Below are positions 28,212 through 29,091 of a stretch of 29,091 nucleotides of DNA, piece by piece. Under the pieces are notes generated by a model. That model made no database searches and was not told the origin of the DNA. It saw nothing but the letters and a program-made list of their open reading frames with translations. The position numbers and the translations under genes are program-made. The stretch lies in IMG/VR virus record IMGVR_UViG_3300025011_000155, positions 1 to 29,091 of that record; one strand, 5' to 3'. This DNA comes from a virus. Numbering within the stretch: the first letter of the stretch is position 1; every line of letters starts with the position of its first letter.

Positions 28212-28756
28212 ATTTTGTCAAACTGTCTCATTATGGAGCTGACCTTACTGTTCCAGAGTTTTTAGTTCCACTCTGGCCACATGATTTACCTCCTGAGAAG
28301 TGGCCTTCATTTCTTGGTGCTGGACAAGGATGGGGAGATAAGATAGTTCCTGATCATTTTGGCAAGGCTAGGCTTAATCCTGCAGGACTTTGTCATGATG
28401 TAGAATGGGCCTGTTCAGTAAAGAATTTGAGTGCTTTTTTGGGTGCTAATGGTCGGTTCTTCTTGAATTGTGTATCACTTATTCTTGCTTCAGATATGGA
28501 TGTATGGCCAAAGATAAAGACTATGATTTTTGTCAGTGGACTGTATCTTACGGCAGTAAGTACAATGGGAATCTTGTTCTTTTCTTGGTTTATTAAGAAT
28601 CGTGAGGAAGATGTTGATCCTTTGCAGAATCCTATTGTAAAAGATCGATTAAGAAGATTAGCGATAGCGAGGAATAATCACTGGGCGAAGATCCTTGACA
28701 CTCGGTTACCTGATAATGAAGATGCTCTTTATAAAGACGATGAAAGGACAATATAA
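28208..28756 (+). CDS. Membrane protein with phospholipase-A2-like motif, 182 aa
   Basis: ATG 28208 has GGAGG upstream and overlaps the nuclease stop (ATGA). The N-terminal domain contains GWGDKIVPDHFGKARLNPAG, then LCHDVEWACS (residues 61-70). This resembles the CxxHD active-site core of phospholipase A2 and the AxxHDxxY motif of phage-type relatives. A transmembrane helix follows (about residues 107-127, FVSGLYLTAVSTMGILFFSW) and then a basic cytoplasmic tail. It could act on host phospholipids during entry or release. The family link is weak. Confidence 0.6.
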   Translation: MNFVKLSHYGADLTVPEFLVPLWPHDLPPEKWPSFLGAGQGWGDKIVPDHFGKARLNPAGLCHDVEWACSVKNLSAFLGANGRFFLNCVSLILASDMDVWPKIKTMIFVSGLYLTAVSTMGILFFSWFIKNREEDVDPLQNPIVKDRLRRLAIARNNHWAKILDTRLPDNEDALYKDDERTI

Positions 28757-29091
28757 TGACTGAAGAAGTTGACATATATGCCGGACACAGTTATGGGGAC
28801 CGAGCAGGATCTAGACGGAGATATAATCTTACAAATGAAGATCTTGAAGCAATCACTGCTATTATCGAGGCTGTAGTTTATAAACAGCAACATACTGATG
28901 AGCAATGCAGATTTGCGGCTATCCAGCCGGGTGATCTCAAGGCAATGGTTGATGCGCATAAGAAATTCACTCTCATGATGGATGATAATAGAACAGTAGT
29001 CAGAAGGTTTTTTCTTGTTCTTATTTTGACTGGAGTAGCAGGAACGACGGTATATGGATATTGGGCAAAGTTTGTTGATGCAGTTAAAAAA
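28756..29091 (+). CDS. Partial tail-anchored membrane protein, 112 codons visible
   Basis: ATG 28756 overlaps the previous stop (TAATG). The visible part begins MTEEVDIYAGHSYGDRAGSR and has a helical domain (NEDLEAITAIIEAVVYKQQH). It continues through LKAMVDAHKKFTLMMDDNRT and ends with a hydrophobic helix (FFLVLILTGVAGTTVYGYWA) before the window edge. It resembles the small phage membrane proteins with a polar N-terminus and one C-terminal helix, such as holin-like or DUF-type proteins. The rest is outside the window. Confidence 0.6.
   Translation, partial: MTEEVDIYAGHSYGDRAGSRRRYNLTNEDLEAITAIIEAVVYKQQHTDEQCRFAAIQPGDLKAMVDAHKKFTLMMDDNRTVVRRFFLVLILTGVAGTTVYGYWAKFVDAVKK

Overview
The window is most likely part of a tailed double-stranded DNA phage or prophage. 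The right half has the canonical head-gene order: small terminase, large terminase, portal, a GroES-like co-chaperonin, a scaffold-like protein, a decoration-like protein and the major capsid protein. The portal is about the length of the P22 portal, which points weakly to a podovirus-type virion. No integrase, DNA polymerase, tRNA, rRNA or CRISPR array was seen. The DNA is moderately AT-rich by eye, except for a visibly GC-richer stretch in the tail-fibre and following genes (about 23.05-25.6 kb). The host cannot be named. Two lipoprotein signals and two cleavable signal peptides suggest a bacterium with an envelope worth targeting, possibly Gram-negative, but this is inference.

Left arm (1-11700, minus strand). 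This is a tightly packed leftward series of mostly small genes with good Shine-Dalgarno sites and frequent stop/start overlaps. Recognisable members are a UvrD/PcrA-type superfamily 1 helicase (635-2185) and a 669-residue protein of a widespread but uncharacterised phage type with a DUF2135/YfaP-like segment (6630-8639), which follows directly on a 130-residue coiled-coil partner. There are also a zinc-ribbon-like protein and three paralogous ribbon-helix-helix-like proteins (3267-3527, 3865-4146, 9056-9634). Several genes of fewer than 60 codons were found by reading the sequence. Five sigma70-like promoters (TTGACA, 17-18 bp spacer) face left.

Central control region (about 8640-10430). It has no convincing genes apart from 9056-9634. 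It holds about 30 TGGTGAC/TGGACAC-like heptamers spaced close to 10 bp apart (9661-9815, 9984-10021, 10069-10253), with a perfect AT-rich palindrome between the first two clusters. The first cluster covers the strong leftward promoter of the 192-residue ribbon-helix-helix-like gene. This looks like an operator array, a partition-like site or a replication origin, and it is the most unusual feature of the window.

Divergence region (11700-12490). It contains tandem leftward promoters, a GCCTGGT repeat cluster, a 17-codon open frame with a perfect Shine-Dalgarno and a possible rightward -10 element.

Right arm (12488-29091, plus strand). Packaging and head genes (12.5-21.4 kb) are followed by a protein with three 70-residue repeats. 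Then come a large chimeric tail fibre ending in an SGNH/GDSL hydrolase and a run of overlapping small genes. A cell-envelope module closes the window: a secreted beta-sandwich-like protein, a lipoprotein with an HELEH motif, a second lipoprotein, a possible peptidoglycan-acting protein, a secreted staphylococcal-nuclease-type enzyme, a membrane protein with a phospholipase-A2-like motif and a tail-anchored protein cut by the window edge.
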